Source: Bryopsis sp. KO-2023 (taxonomy: Eukaryota; Chlorophyta; Ulvophyceae; Bryopsidales; Bryopsidaceae). From it: a stretch of 64,000 nucleotides of DNA. Positions 35,861 to 49,094 of the stretch are shown in pieces (position 1 is the first letter of the stretch; each line of letters begins with the position of its first letter). The notes below the pieces were generated by a model. That model saw only the letters and a list, made by a program, of their open reading frames with translations, was not told the DNA's origin and did no database searches. The stretch is taken from NCBI GenBank assembly GCA_030272585.1, contig BSYQ01000007.1:4840001-4904000 (forward strand), written 5' to 3'. Both the position numbers and the translations under genes were made by a program.

Positions 35861-37594
35861 CGAAAAAATTTCCGACGGCTGGGGAACAGTTTTAAATGCA
35901 CCTTTTTAGACCAACGAATAAAATGCTAGCGTTCTATTTTGTCGAGGGTTTTGGTTGGGGTTTGTTTTTTTCATCTTTTTTGTTTTCGGGTTTCGTGTTT
36001 GCTGGGAACAACAATGGATGATAATAGAAAGGATAGTACGTACTTTTAAAAAGCGTTTCGTGTGCAGGGATCAGAAAATATTGAATATTGGACAAGTCAG
36101 ATTAGTATCTGTGTGTGTTTGATTGGGGGGGGGCTGTGTGGAGAAGAATTGAACAATGGGAGGAGGGGGGGTATTTGCTGTTGTCAATTTTCTTTCAAGC
36201 TCTTCCAAATTCCTTGCAGAGATTGTCTCAATACTTGCCTCCTTCAAATCTGAGATTGAATGGAGGAGTTCTGCATTGATTTTTCCGTAATGTGAATGGC
36301 CAAGTGTTAGTATTGGATAATGATTTAGATGCTTTTTGGATGTTTCTGGCATGTGTCGTTTTGCCTGGCGGTTCAAGTGCAGGTGGACGTCGCAAGAATA
36401 GTGAGATAGGGTAGTGATTTCGATATAGTGCCGCCTTGGGCCCCAGCGAAAAAGCGGCACTCAACTGAAACCGGCACTAAATCGAATCAGTGCCTGATCC
36501 ATTATTTCCAGTTGATGCAGGGTGCTGCAGATGCGAAGAACCGTCACTGAAGTGACCCCAGCTTCTATTATGTTGCAAAAAAAAATCAAGTTTAAATTAT
36601 TCCACCCATCTTCCCAACCCAATAACCCACTACCCCTGCAAAAAGAAATCCCTCGACAAAGTCTGCCGACTGTTGTTCTTCGTGCGATGGTTGAGAAAGC
36701 AATTCCTTAAAGTTTTCATCGCCTTCGACGCCTCAGGATCATTAAGGGAGTCAACTGCATCATCAAGGGCTTTAAAATGCTCAAGTAACTCTGCAAACGG
36801 TCAAGGTTTTTTTTTTCTGATCAGCCCTTGAAGCCCGTTCACTGGATTGTCAAGATACGGTTCCTTGATCTTTGCAATCTGTTTCAATCGTTTTCCACCG
36901 GTCCATCCAACAACGCGTGCCGCATCAATGTGATGGGACAGGTCTCCACAGGCAAAAGAAAAGAAGTGCAGTGTTGAATGATCTCAGCTGGGACTTCTCA
37001 GTCTGACAAGAAATTGTCTGGTGGTGTTTTTTGCGGAGGCCTGGCCATCACAGAAACCTTTTCTATGAACACATCCTCAGAAATCTGCTCAACATATCTG
37101 AAATCCCGGTATTCTTCTTCGTTCTCCATGTCCTAAATAATCGCCTTTCCCACGTTCACAAACATACTGCTGCCACTCCCGAGACAATCCATTTTTTGCT
37201 CAGAACCCCAACTGTGCAACTGACTCCAGGGTGCTTGAAAATGGACAGATCAAATTCTGCATGGAATTTGCGTATCTGTCATCAAGCCTCGCATCAGGAG
37301 ATTGATGGGTCGAAACTGTTTTCACGATTCGCTCTTGAGAAGCTGTTGCTTGTCGTGGGCACCCGTCTGTCAGCTTCTTGCTTTTTCGAAGACGGGTATT
37401 AAGAACGGAGTCTCGACACGGAGCGTATTCAAAACTTACGATACGATTCGAACCGGTGGTCAGCTCCCGTTGTTCCCACGTCCCCAGCAAAGAGAGTCGT
37501 TTTAGAGCGCAGCGAGCGAGAAGAAAAGAAGTTTGAAGGGATAAAAAAGGATTGAAAAAAGAAAAACACCGGAAACGAGAAACAGCCCGTCAAG
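35861..37594. other. Intergenic region between NASP and ARF, with inverted repeat
   Basis: Should contain the NASP 3' UTR and the ARF promoter. An imperfect inverted repeat lies at 36416-36488, and degenerate minus-strand coding traces without long open frames extend over about 36500-37400. The bases next to the ARF start (37480-37594) are GC-rich. No intact gene is supported. Confidence 0.5.
36416..36488. repeat. Imperfect inverted repeat, possible transposon terminus
   Basis: The arm at 36416-36433 and the inverse of the arm at 36472-36488 match except for one indel and one substitution (core TAGTGCCG). The intervening part contains a further GCGGCACT copy. The arm sequence ending in TATCGAAATC resembles the style of pogo/Tigger-type ends, but this is not proven. 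Confidence 0.45.
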
Positions 37595-39344
<1,750 letters not shown>

Positions 39345-41051
39345 GAGAATATAAAATTGCATCTTTTACTCACAGTCTTGCATGTTCTGCGAATAGATAT
39401 ATATTAACTTTATTTATTTATTTATTTTTATTATTTATTATTTTTTTTGGGGGGGTAGCTCAAAAACTTGAAAAACATAAAGGATTTCTTGCAAGCAGGA
39501 TTTAGTTGCAGTATTACCTTGATTGAAATAAAAATGAAATTTTCCTCTCTTTTTTAGCTGTAAATGTGTGGTGTAATTGTTTTAGCAAAATTTTGTGCTA
39601 CTTCCCTGGAGGAGAAGGAGATTTCTACTTTTTTTTCGTTGGGAAAAATACACAGTTTGTGATTTATTTATTTTTTTCTTGTGTCTTTTGCAGCTGAGGT
39701 TGTTTCTGGGGGGGTGCGTTCACTGGTTGCGCAGTTTCAAAATAGAAGTCGAAAAGAGAAAAAAAAAAAGAAAAAAAGAAACAAGGATGCATCATCTCTT
39801 CATGGAACTGGGGAACGTGGTGGATTCGATTGGGTTCAGGGCAAATCTGGGTTTAGGTGATTTGTTTTTTTTCCGGGGAAAAGGGGGTGGGTGGGGTGGT
39901 TTTATGTTTTATCAGGGCCTGGGGTTTGGGATAAGCGATGGAGGGGTGTCTTGATCTTCCCTTTTTCCGATTTGCGTATTGGCCCTCGGAGTGAATTTGA
40001 CCGTCTTAAGCAGAAAGACAGAGAGAGAGAGAAAAAAAACGCACATCCGAACACCACCGAAAAAGAAAAAGGATGAAGGGGTTGCCAAAAAAAGAAAAAG
40101 AGAGAAAAGGGAAAGAGAAAAATGAAGTTTGAATTTGTTATGTGGGTTGTAAATCCTAGACACTGAGAGTTAACGATTTGAGCGGGGTCGGGGGTGGGGG
40201 TGGGGGGGGAAAAGGAAAAACCCAGGAGGTGCAAAGTGAAACGGGGGGTGATTGTTTTTTTGCTTTTTTTGGTTTGTTTATTGACGGAGAGGGGCCCTTG
40301 GTGGTGAAGAAGAGAGAGAAAAAAAAGGAAAAAAAAAAAGAAAAGAGAAAGTTTTAGTATTCGAAAGAGAATTTGTAATTCTGGAAAGAAGAAAGGAAGG
40401 CAACCAGCGAAAACTGAATCCAGTCGTTTGTGATCGTGTGTTGAGTTTGGCCGGAAGACAAAGAAAAAAAAAGTTTGATTGAAGGGTACAGAAGATTAAT
40501 TTTTCTCATCATTTCTGGGACCGTCGACATCACATGCACAGTGGCGTGTAATGATTTATTTTTAAGAAATGTTGTAATGAAATCACGGAGGTCCCATTTT
40601 TTTTTCCTTTTTGTATTTTTTCCTTGGGGGAAAGGCCACTTGAGTAATGTTGCTATGCTTCGTTGAGTTCGCAGACAAACCACAGTGAGAGGGAGAAAAC
40701 TGAACAAGGAATCTGGGACTGACTAGCCAGGTTGCCCTAATCTAATCTAATCTAATCTCTCTGCCTAAAAAACAGGGAAAAACTCCCGACCCCGGGTCAT
40801 TTCCCCTTGATTGATTCAAGAAGAATCCTTCTCAGCTCTTCCCTTTAATCTTGGAAAACCTCCGTTTCTCGTTCTACATCGTCAGTGATTTTCCGCCTCC
40901 TTTGATATTTCCCTTCAACGAACTTGCCCAACTTCCGAGCAGTGTCGGCGCTCCGCGTCAGCACTCCAAGGTCATTTCTCAAAGCCACAACCTGCTCACC
41001 CAAAGGGGGTTTCTGAAGTCCTCACCAAACCCGCCCAACCAGTTGGGAACC
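39345..41051. other. Intergenic region between ARF and the PARP-like gene
   Basis: Contains the ARF 3' UTR, a TTTA tract (39404-39445), long purine-rich runs around 39750-40350 and a short CTAAT pentanucleotide repeat at 40737-40757. The last 200 bases before 41052 stay open in the frame of the next gene but contain no ATG. No additional gene is supported. Confidence 0.55.
40737..40757. repeat. (CTAAT)4 pentanucleotide repeat
   Basis: Four perfect CTAAT units in the spacer upstream of the PARP-like gene. Confidence 0.9.
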
Positions 41052-42945
41052 ATGTCCACTCCCTCCGAAGATGGCAGCTACCTCTTCGACGAAACCGATC
41101 TGGAAGAAAGCGTGGAGAGCTTGCCGCGAGACTGCTCGATCGACGCACACGTCAGGGAAAGGCAACAAACGTTCGAGGACGCCATGGATCACATTCTGAT
41201 GCGGGGCGGTTGGGGCGAGTATCTCGCTGCGAACACCATCAGACTTCGAGTGCCGGTCCCTCGACACTTGAGCGCCGTCTTTGGGCTACCTGACACGGAT
41301 TCAGATCCTCCCTGTCTGCATTTGTTGTTGAGAATCGAGGAGAATGGGGCGGAGCGATTGATTCTTGATCCGGTCTGGCGACGGGATATGACGGAGGCGG
41401 AGCGGTTGACCATGGCATCGCACCGCGACCATCGCGTGATGGGCTCATCGCCCTACACCTACATGAAGCCGTTGTTGATGTCGATTCAAAACGATCTGGA
41501 GCTGGCGGCAATCCTGGGGGAAGACAAAGGGATGATGACCTGTCGAGTGCTGGACAATGCGAGGTCGAGCGCGTTGAGGAGATTAAGCTTGCACAGCGAA
41601 CTCCATGAGGGGGTGTTCTCCTTGAAGGAGGATCGCGACAAGGGGTTGCTCGCGGATCAAATCGTGGAGGCTGGGTGCCAGCTTCATGAGTACTGCAAGG
41701 GCAGAAATCTGGTGAAGAGGGCGTTCGATGTTGTGATGTTCAATTTCGCCCACTTCGGAGAGCGGTGCTATGTGTGTGGAGTGGGGCATCAGCCCCCGAA
41801 CGAAAATTTCATCCCAGCTCCATGTTGCAATGATTTATGCAGGTAACCCCAGTGGATAACTCTGCTCCGTGGAAACATTTCTGTAGAATTGGGGGGGGGG
41901 GAGATTTGAATTTCTGAATAAGATAACTCTAAGAAGTGTTGTAAGGATCGAAACACACGAAACTGTTTTTTTCGCAGATTCAAGGCTTGTGAAAGGATCA
42001 GGGCCCAGCTATATTCAATCGTGAAGAACCAACCTGGGGTGTTTGAGCTGGTATTGATGCTGGCCACTGCGGCGGCTTCATCTCCTCGAGCCAGTCTTAT
42101 TTTCCAACCGCTGCCCCCTGAGATCGACACGGGGTCCCTGGAAGGAATGCTTAAGCATGTTGTGAAAATCGATGGGTGCCAATCGGAAAACGAATTGGAG
42201 GAAACGCTGAATAAGAAAGATGACAGGTAGGTCCGCCCGTATTTCTCCGCACCAACAATTTTCCTCCTCTTTTTTATTTGTTTGTTTTCAAATGCTGCAT
42301 CGGGGGTGAAATGCCCACTTCGCAAAAGAGCTAATGAACCGGATTCCCTGCAGCTTCCTTGAAGCTTCGCTCCCTATTTCCCTTGAATGAATCACAACAG
42401 TTGAGCAAAACAAAGAACGAGCTGATTAAGTTCTACCACCCAGGTTTTATGAGCTGATGTGGTGGCTGATTGCGAGTCTCCCCATTCACATCACTGCAAC
42501 GAGCCAAGCCGAAATTCAGCCCATAATCGATGCCCTGGGTGACACCACTGTTGTGAAGGATTGCAGTGTGTTTCGCGTGAGTTGCCAATCGACCAGTTTG
42601 AACAGGGACTTCCTCCGAGAGAAAAAACGACGAAACATGGATCGATATGCTTATCATGGAAGTCCGAAGGAGAATTGGTACAGCATTCTGAAACATGGAC
42701 CTCGGGTGATGAGCAAGGAACCGAAGTATAAACTGCATGGATCGGCCAGAGGTAGTGGGATATATTTAGGCTTGCAATTCACGACATCCCAAGGCTATGC
42801 AAAACGTGGAGGCATGGTGGCGATCTGCGAGGTTCTGAATGCCGATTCCAGTGAAATTTCAAAAGACAGTTGGTGCTGGGTGGTGAAAAAGCCAGAGCTT
42901 GTGAGGATCAAATACCTACTGGTGCCTAAAGTCTTATTGAAGTAG
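41052..42945 (+). CDS. PARP6/PARP8-like mono-ADP-ribosyltransferase
   Basis: Three exons (41052-41842, 41978-42226, 42444-42945) give 513 residues; 41052 is the first in-frame ATG. The C-terminal catalytic domain keeps the NAD-binding His418 (YAYHGSPKENWYSILKHG) and Tyr454 (GSGIYLG), but the third triad position near RIKYLLV lacks the Glu needed for polymer formation, as in mono-ADP-ribosylating PARPs. A Cys cluster before the domain (ERCYVCGVGHQ and PCCNDLCRFKACE) matches the conserved Cys-rich segment of PARP6 and PARP8; PARP16 shares only the catalytic part. Land plants lack this subgroup. The N-terminal 300 residues are acidic and without membrane spans, so a cytosolic or nuclear enzyme is expected; its targets are unknown. 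Confidence 0.88.
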
Positions 42946-43773
42946 GTTCGCTTTTTTTCTTCTTTTTTTTATGATCGATCCTTCGATGAGCGTTATGGAC
43001 GTTTTGTAGGTTATGGAATATTGATGTTGTATGTACATTAGCCGTTTTTTTTTTTTTGATTTTCTTGAGCACTGTGGTTTTGCTAGACATTGATCGATAG
43101 TGGGGGTAATGTGGAGCAGGGGCCAAGGAATTTTTGTTTTCGTAGGGGAGTGGGTGGGGAGGGCAAAACTTGCAGGTATGCCTAGATATATAGATTGACA
43201 GCCGAAGTACAAAGGCAGGAGAACCTAAAAGGAACACTATCTCTAAAGAAACAGTGTTTCACAGCACATGTTTGCAGACTGATGCTTTTTCCATTTTTCC
43301 GGGTTGAAATCTTCATGGTGAAGAAATTAATTTTTGTAACTCCAACAGAGATGAAACATAACCAAAACTTCTTGTGAGCCAAGGAACTGTGCAAAACCGC
43401 ATAGACTTGCAGTTTGCATCCCAGCCGTCCTACACCTGTGCTTGTGTCTGCTGAAGCCCAGCATGAAAAAAGTTCATAGTTTGTGTTGTTCGAATATTCA
43501 CCTGGATGAAAATTTTGCCCATTAGCAAATCCACAGCAAACAAAGATGTGCCAGCCTTCTTGTTGGTGTGGACCCCACACTGGCATCACCTCCTGCCGAA
43601 CATTTTTTCATTTCGTATTTGATCAACGTGCAAATTGACGAATCGTGCTTAATAAACGATTTAATAATCGATCCAGCTGTGGGCTTGGTGCAATCCTGCG
43701 CAGTATCCTGACTTCTGGTTAATCTCGTGGTTGCTCTCGGTTTCGTGGTGGAAAAAAAAACGCCCACAGAACT
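42946..43773. other. Intergenic region between PARP-like and RS-domain genes
   Basis: Both flanking genes are on the plus strand, so this holds the 3' UTR of the first and the promoter of the second. Only short A/T homopolymers were noted. Confidence 0.55.
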
Positions 43774-45699
43774 ATGGAAGAGGACAAAGCCCACGAGTTA
43801 TACACGCACCTGCAGCGATTCGATGCATCCGCAAGACACAAGCAGGTGCAGAAAACAACCATTAACGATTTCTCACCTGCTGCACATCTTATCGTTGTAC
43901 AAGTTTTTTTTGCTGGCCAATCCAAGCGAACATTCTTGAGCCCAAATCCATAACACTGGTGAAATACCTGAACATAGCTTCAGCACAGCAGGAGGTCGCT
44001 TCTTCAGGTGTCCTTTTCATTCCCATTGCTAGTTCTTGTCCATTTCCACATTCACATTTCAGTTTTGGCTGCAGTGTTTCCTTTTCTCCAGGGACTAGGC
44101 TTCGGGAGCAAAAAATCGAACAGCGATGTCTGGCAGAAATCCAACTTCATCGCCTTCCGAAAGGAGGGTGAAGAAGCTCCCCCTTCTACCCTCGAAAAGG
44201 CATCCTTTTCGAAAGAAAGCATTGAAAGGAGAAAGCGATCGAGAAGCCCCAGTCGCCATCGTGGCAGGGATTCGTCAAGAGATCGCTCAAGGTTTGACCG
44301 AGAAAGTGATTTGTCGAGAGATCGATCCAGAAATAGATCAAGGCATGCCAAAGGGAGGGATCGATCGAGAGGTAGAAGAGATGGAAGGGAAAGGAGGGGT
44401 CGAAAAGAGAAAAGGAGTCGTAGCAGATCTGGTTCGAGTCGATCAGTCAGTCGGGAGAAGAGGAGGAAAAAAGACAAGCATCGAAGGGATGGAGACAGGT
44501 ATTTCGATCGAATTGTTGCATCCCATGGGGAGGGGGGGAGATGAATCAGTGTGGTAGGGTGATTAGAAAAATGCCCATGACCAAGATTTTATTATGGATG
44601 TATTAGTGATAGTAGTTTGTGGCTGATCTGTCTTTCTTTGTCGTTATCCATGCTTTTCGGATTTATTTTGTCAGGTCTCGAAGTCGATCAAGGAGGCGGG
44701 GTAGCGACAGGCGATCCAGGAGACATCGAAGTCGATCCTCAGATTTTGATAGAAGATCTGGTCGGCAGCATGGCGATCGCAGCAAGAGGGGAGGATTCGT
44801 GAGGAGCGGGGGGTTGTCTGTGGATTGGAGTGGGCAACCCGCAACAGAGAAAACAGAATACAACAAAAAAATTCCTGGATTTGACAGCATGACGAGCGTT
44901 GACCAATTGAAGGCGAAAGCAAGGTTGGTTGGTTGGGTATTCGGCAAAGTTTTTGGAAAAAGGCCCTGGTTGACTTCGAATCTGTCTATGCTTTGATCCT
45001 GGTTGGGGTGATGGAATCTTTGTCGTTCTACTTTTGGAAAAAGGTATATCGAGGATCGATTTGGAGCTGAAAATCAGGAGTCCCTAGCAAGGCATCATGC
45101 AGCTCTTCAGCAGGGGACGTCAGACAAGAAAGATGATGGTAGCTTTGGATTTCATGATCCTGCAGATCAGTGCAGCACCCTAAATAAGTCAGAAATCGCT
45201 GAGGAGTTGCCGACAGTGCTACATACGGGCATTCTGGACACCACTCGGAAATTGGAAAGAGCACATGAGGTGACTAAGCCCATCCTTATTTCCACACTAA
45301 AACCAGCAACTCATCCAGGTTCAGTTTTCTGGCCACACTTGGCATTCGATTCCAATACATCAACACAAAAAGAAAACAATCACCATGCAGGTCACTGTCC
45401 CTGAAGTTGGAAAACCCCACAAACCTGAACTATTATGTCCAGACTTTCTCAGTGTTTTCATTGTTTCTGGGGGCATTCAGGATGCCATCTTTGGAAAGCA
45501 TGCTTCTGGGCCGGACTCCAGCAGCCAGCCGAAGGCACCTACCACCGCTCCGACCCCAGCTGGAATTCCTCAATCCCCAATGGATACAACCACAGAAAAA
45601 GGTCCCCTTGTTTCCACACAAGTTATTCTGAGTCAAAAGACCACCTCTTGGAGGGAACGAGCAGCTTGGATTAAGCAAAGAAGGGAAGGGGGGCTTTAG
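43774..45699 (+). CDS. RS-domain (Arg/Ser-rich) nuclear protein, probably splicing related
   Basis: Five exons (43774-43845, 44092-44498, 44675-44923, 45044-45269, 45481-45699) join in phase to 390 residues. A short N-terminal helix (MEEDKAHELYTHLQRFDAS) and a conserved-looking stretch (GLGFGSKKSNSDVWQKSNF) precede a long RS domain (about residues 70-220) made of RSR, DRSR and SRSR repeats. Such domains are phosphorylated by SR kinases and mediate contacts in spliceosomal complexes. After it come a short helical segment (SMTSVDQLKAKARYIEDRF), a Ser/Thr/Pro-rich linker and a basic C-terminal helix (SWRERAAWIKQRRE). No RNA-recognition motif is present, so it is RS-rich rather than a classical SR protein. 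The exact family was not recognised. Confidence 0.85.
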
Positions 45700-46286
45700 T
45701 TTGTCTTTCTGCAATTGGTGGATGCAGCGCTCTGTTGAGCAGAACAAAAGTTGAACTAGGGAAATCGGAACTGGTGATAGACGAAGGGACAGGGAAATCT
45801 GAAGAGGAGGGAGCTCAATGGAAGAGCCTTTTTCTGGATTCAAAAAACCATTTTTTGTTTTTTGGGGGGCAGCATTGATGGAGACGTTCATTTTCTTGCA
45901 AGCACGTGATTGTCAGAATCCAAGAGGATGCAGAGATGTCCCTAGTATTTATTGACTCTCAGCTGTTCCCAAGTTTGATGATGCTGGGAGTCTGCACGTT
46001 GTTGCACTCTTTGGTCAAATGGCCTGAAGTTTAACCAAGACAGGAGGTGCCGTTCTTGCTACATTTTCGTAACCACATTCCAGATTCCAGAGCATTTCCT
46101 TCGCTTCTCGTGTAAGAAACCATTATATCATTTTACTCTTCCCGAGGGACGAGCAAACAAACAAACAAAATATGACGAAATGCCATTCTGTTGCCTCTCA
46201 CACACGTTCTATTTTTTTAACAAACAACATTTACATTGTGTAGGAGATGCCGCTCTCCTATTACAACGAATATATAATGATCCAAT
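45700..46286. other. Spacer before the retrotransposon fragment
   Basis: Contains the 3' UTR of the RS-domain gene. The part nearest 46286 is AT-rich like the adjacent element and is probably the 3' UTR of that minus-strand LINE. No coding region is supported. Confidence 0.5.
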
Positions 46287-47198
46287 CTATTCCCATAGAA
46301 TCAATTGTCTAATCTGAATTGCCTTTCGTAAATAAAAAGCCACCCGATAAATGTTTTGTTGATTAAAAAACCCTTTGATATTTCGAAAAACAAACAAATC
46401 CGAAAATGATCTTCTTAAACCATTATATAACGGGCAAATAAAAATAAAATGAGATTCATCTTCAATCCAAGGTGAACCACAATAAGGACAATATCTTCGT
46501 TGTCTGTCCACATTTTCGTATCGACCAGTTTCTATTGCCAAAACAGAACATCCCAATCTAAACCTCATATATAAAGAGCGAAGACTTCGATCTCCAATTG
46601 ACTCTAAACGTTTTAAACCATCTCGCCCACAATAAAAAGAATTTAAATAGGACTCAACTTTAGGATATCGACCAGCCGAATCAAACGTTTGAGAAACCCA
46701 ATAAACCTTGTACGCTCTTTGCCAAGCCTGAATGTCAATAGAACCATCCTCTAATAATAAAGGAGATGATGAACTGGAAGTGAAAGAATCTAACAATTGC
46801 CTCATTTTTTGAAACCACATAACCGTCCCAGAATCTTTGCCTTTAGCAAACAATCGAGCTGCCATATTTTGTACCGAAGGATTGACCAAATGATTCCAAA
46901 AACGAAAAGCTTGTCGAATAAAATAAAAATGAAGAGGTTTCACTTTGAGGTCCAACAATATTAAGGAATTAGGAGTCGACGGAGAAAGACCCAATAACCA
47001 TCGAAGAAACGTGGTTTGAATGCGATCTAATTCCCTTTTTATGTTATTAGAAGCAAAAACAAACCAAAGTTCACAACCATAACAAAGACGACCTTGCACC
47101 AATTGACGAAATAAACCAACAGCCACACGTGGGGAAAAAACTTGAGTCTTATTTAATAAAATCCATAATCTTCCCAAAGCTGCTCGACCTTTCGACAA
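46287..47198 (-). mobile_element. LINE-type non-LTR retrotransposon, C-terminal ORF fragment
   Basis: An uninterrupted 303-codon frame matches the part of LINE ORF2 that follows the reverse-transcriptase fingers and palm. It has the thumb-like segment LCYGCELWFVFASNNIKREL with QTTFLRWLLGLSPSTP, then the C-terminal zinc-binding motif CPYCG...DESHFIFICPLYN (zf-RVT type). The endonuclease domain and the RT catalytic YADD motif are missing, so the copy is 5' truncated, as is usual for LINEs. It is much more AT-rich than the host exons and carries no stop or frameshift in this span, which points to a fairly recent insertion. It lies about 290 bases upstream of the Ala-rich secreted protein gene. 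Confidence 0.85.
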
Positions 47199-47487
47199 TA
47201 TATATTCAAAATGGTCAGCAAATATTCACGTTCTATTCAAAAGGTCTCGTCCAGAAATGCGCTGGCCTGAGTGATTGCTTCACTCTGTTCCATCATGAGC
47301 GTTAGAACGCCCACGATTGCATAATCACTACTCCTGCCCTGATTTGGTATTTAGTGCAGGAACGAACTCCAAACTTCACAATACAAACCAGCTGTAAAGA
47401 ACAATACATCTTCTGTTGCTGATCTTCTGTGCTGTGCCTGCCGACATTTCGACGACGTCTCTTCTGTGAAGGTCCCAGTTCAACGAC

Positions 47488-49094
47488 ATGAAGGCTTGGA
47501 GCATTGCGTTGCTGCTGGTTTTGGCCGTGAATGAGGCTGCGACCGCGGGTACGCTTTGTTCTGGGCGCTTTGTTGCGTGGGGGAAATTACCCAGAGAGAA
47601 CGGGTTGGGTTTTCTGGAACGTATCATCTGCGAATAGGAAATGTGGGTACCTTTGGTTTTCAGCACCATCGAGTCGCACGTTGCTCGCGCGGGCCCAGTC
47701 CAAGTCTAAGGCTGTGGCGGAAGACGGCGCGTCTGCTAGTTCGATTTCAAGCGCTGCCGCCAAGGGTGACGTCAACGCCATCTCCGAGGCCATCGCTGAG
47801 GCGAATCGAGGTGAGCTAGACCAGATGAAGTCGCGCGCTCTTCTTCCGTGAACGACAGAGATAATGGTTTCTTTTGCTATCCTGATCAGGCGGACAGGCG
47901 CAGGCTGCTGCGCAATCCCTCGCCGATGGGTACAAGAATGGAGACGACAAGGCCCGTGATGCCATCGCGACGGCCATCGCAACCGCCACCGATCTGAGCA
48001 AGGAAGACGCCAACAAGGCCCTTCAAGATGGCGATTCGAACAACGTCGCCCAGGCCATCTCCCGCTCGGCCGGAGGAGAAACCGTCGCCGTTGCTAAGAG
48101 CGCCAGCGAGGTGCTTTTTTACCCATCGTGATCTGTCGTGTTGGCAACTACGCATTTTCCTTGAGCGACCCCGGTTTGACTCGTGTTTCAGGCTGTTTCG
48201 GAGGAGAGAAACGCCATCGTCAATGCTGTCACGGAGGCATACTCGAAAGTCAAGGGCGGAGGCGAAGCTTTGGCGGAAGCGAAGGTTGCCGCCACCGCCA
48301 TCGGTAAGGCCATCGCAAGAGCCATGGCCAGCGCCGAGGTGTACTTGAGCGTGATCGGCACTGGCGTTGCTGAGGGCGCGGCGGAGTCCAACGCTAAAGC
48401 CATTGCTGAGGCAACTGCACAGGTACGGATGTATTCAGTAGGTGAAAGCCAGTCGTATATTTCTGAACTTTGGACACTGGAATGCGACTTGCTTGAGAAA
48501 TGTCTCGGTTGCAGGTTGTGGCTGAGGGAATTGCCACGGCAGAAAACGATATCGGTAAGCCCGCAGTTGCCACGGTGAAGGTCGATGTGCTGTCGACCGC
48601 CGTCGTAGAAGCCTCCGCCAGTGCCTTTGCAACTGGGAAGCAGGTCGGCCCTGGAGAAGTCAGCGCCGTGCAGGTGTCTGTTTCTGAGGCCGTGGCTGAG
48701 CCCGTTGCAAGGGTTCTCTTTGAAGCGATCGCCCTTGCCTTTGGAAGTGAGTAGTGACATGGTCGAGAAGCGACGCTTGTTTTGAACGGAGATAAGTTTC
48801 AACAGCACACTCCATTTTTTGGATTGATCTGCTTGTGCAGAGGAGGTGGATTCCTTCGTCTACCTGGAGAAGGAGGCCTCCATCCAAAACGACGCCGCCA
48901 CCGTGGATACCCAGAGCGATGTTCAGACCGGTGGCGATTCTGGATCATCTGGAGAAGCTACTGGGAGTGGTGAGGCTTTCACAGCTGAGGGCTGCACCGG
49001 CATTGTCAAAGCCCTCTGCTGCAGTACGAACAACAAGAAGAAGGAAGACAAGTGCGGCTGCAGGTATCGTTCTTTGCCATTAAAAAGCCCGTAG
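47488..49094 (+). CDS. Secreted Ala-rich, silk-like low-complexity protein
   Basis: Six exons: 47488-47548, 47664-47810, 47890-48110, 48192-48422, 48515-48746 and 48841-49094, about 381 residues; an AG|GTATCG donor at 49063 leaves a further exon possible. The N-terminus is a clean signal peptide (hydrophobic core SIALLLVLAV, small residues at the cleavage site). The mature part is dominated by Ala, Ser, Val, Gly and Glu in helical repeats such as AISEAIAEANRGGQAQAAA, AIGKAIARAMASAEV and AEGAAESNAKAIAEATAQV. It ends in a Gly/Ser/Thr linker and a short Cys-rich basic tail (KALCCSTNNKKK, KCGC). There is no membrane anchor, so an exported structural protein of the surface, matrix, scales or mucilage is inferred. 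No known family was recognised. Codon use is GC-rich and biased, suggesting high expression. Confidence 0.8.

Noticed and set aside
36071-36460. Minus-strand 129-codon open frame
   Set aside because: Low-complexity Pro-rich end and overlap with the inverted repeat; more likely part of a decayed element than a gene.
44126-44557. Alternative frame over the RS repeats with Glu/Gly-rich translation
   Set aside because: Repeat-rich RS coding sequence leaves other frames open; only the Arg/Ser frame joins the flanking exons.
48188-48808. Minus-strand 206-codon open frame opposite the Ala-rich gene
   Set aside because: Codon bias of the Ala-rich gene removes stops on the opposite strand; the plus frame has a signal peptide and phase-consistent introns.
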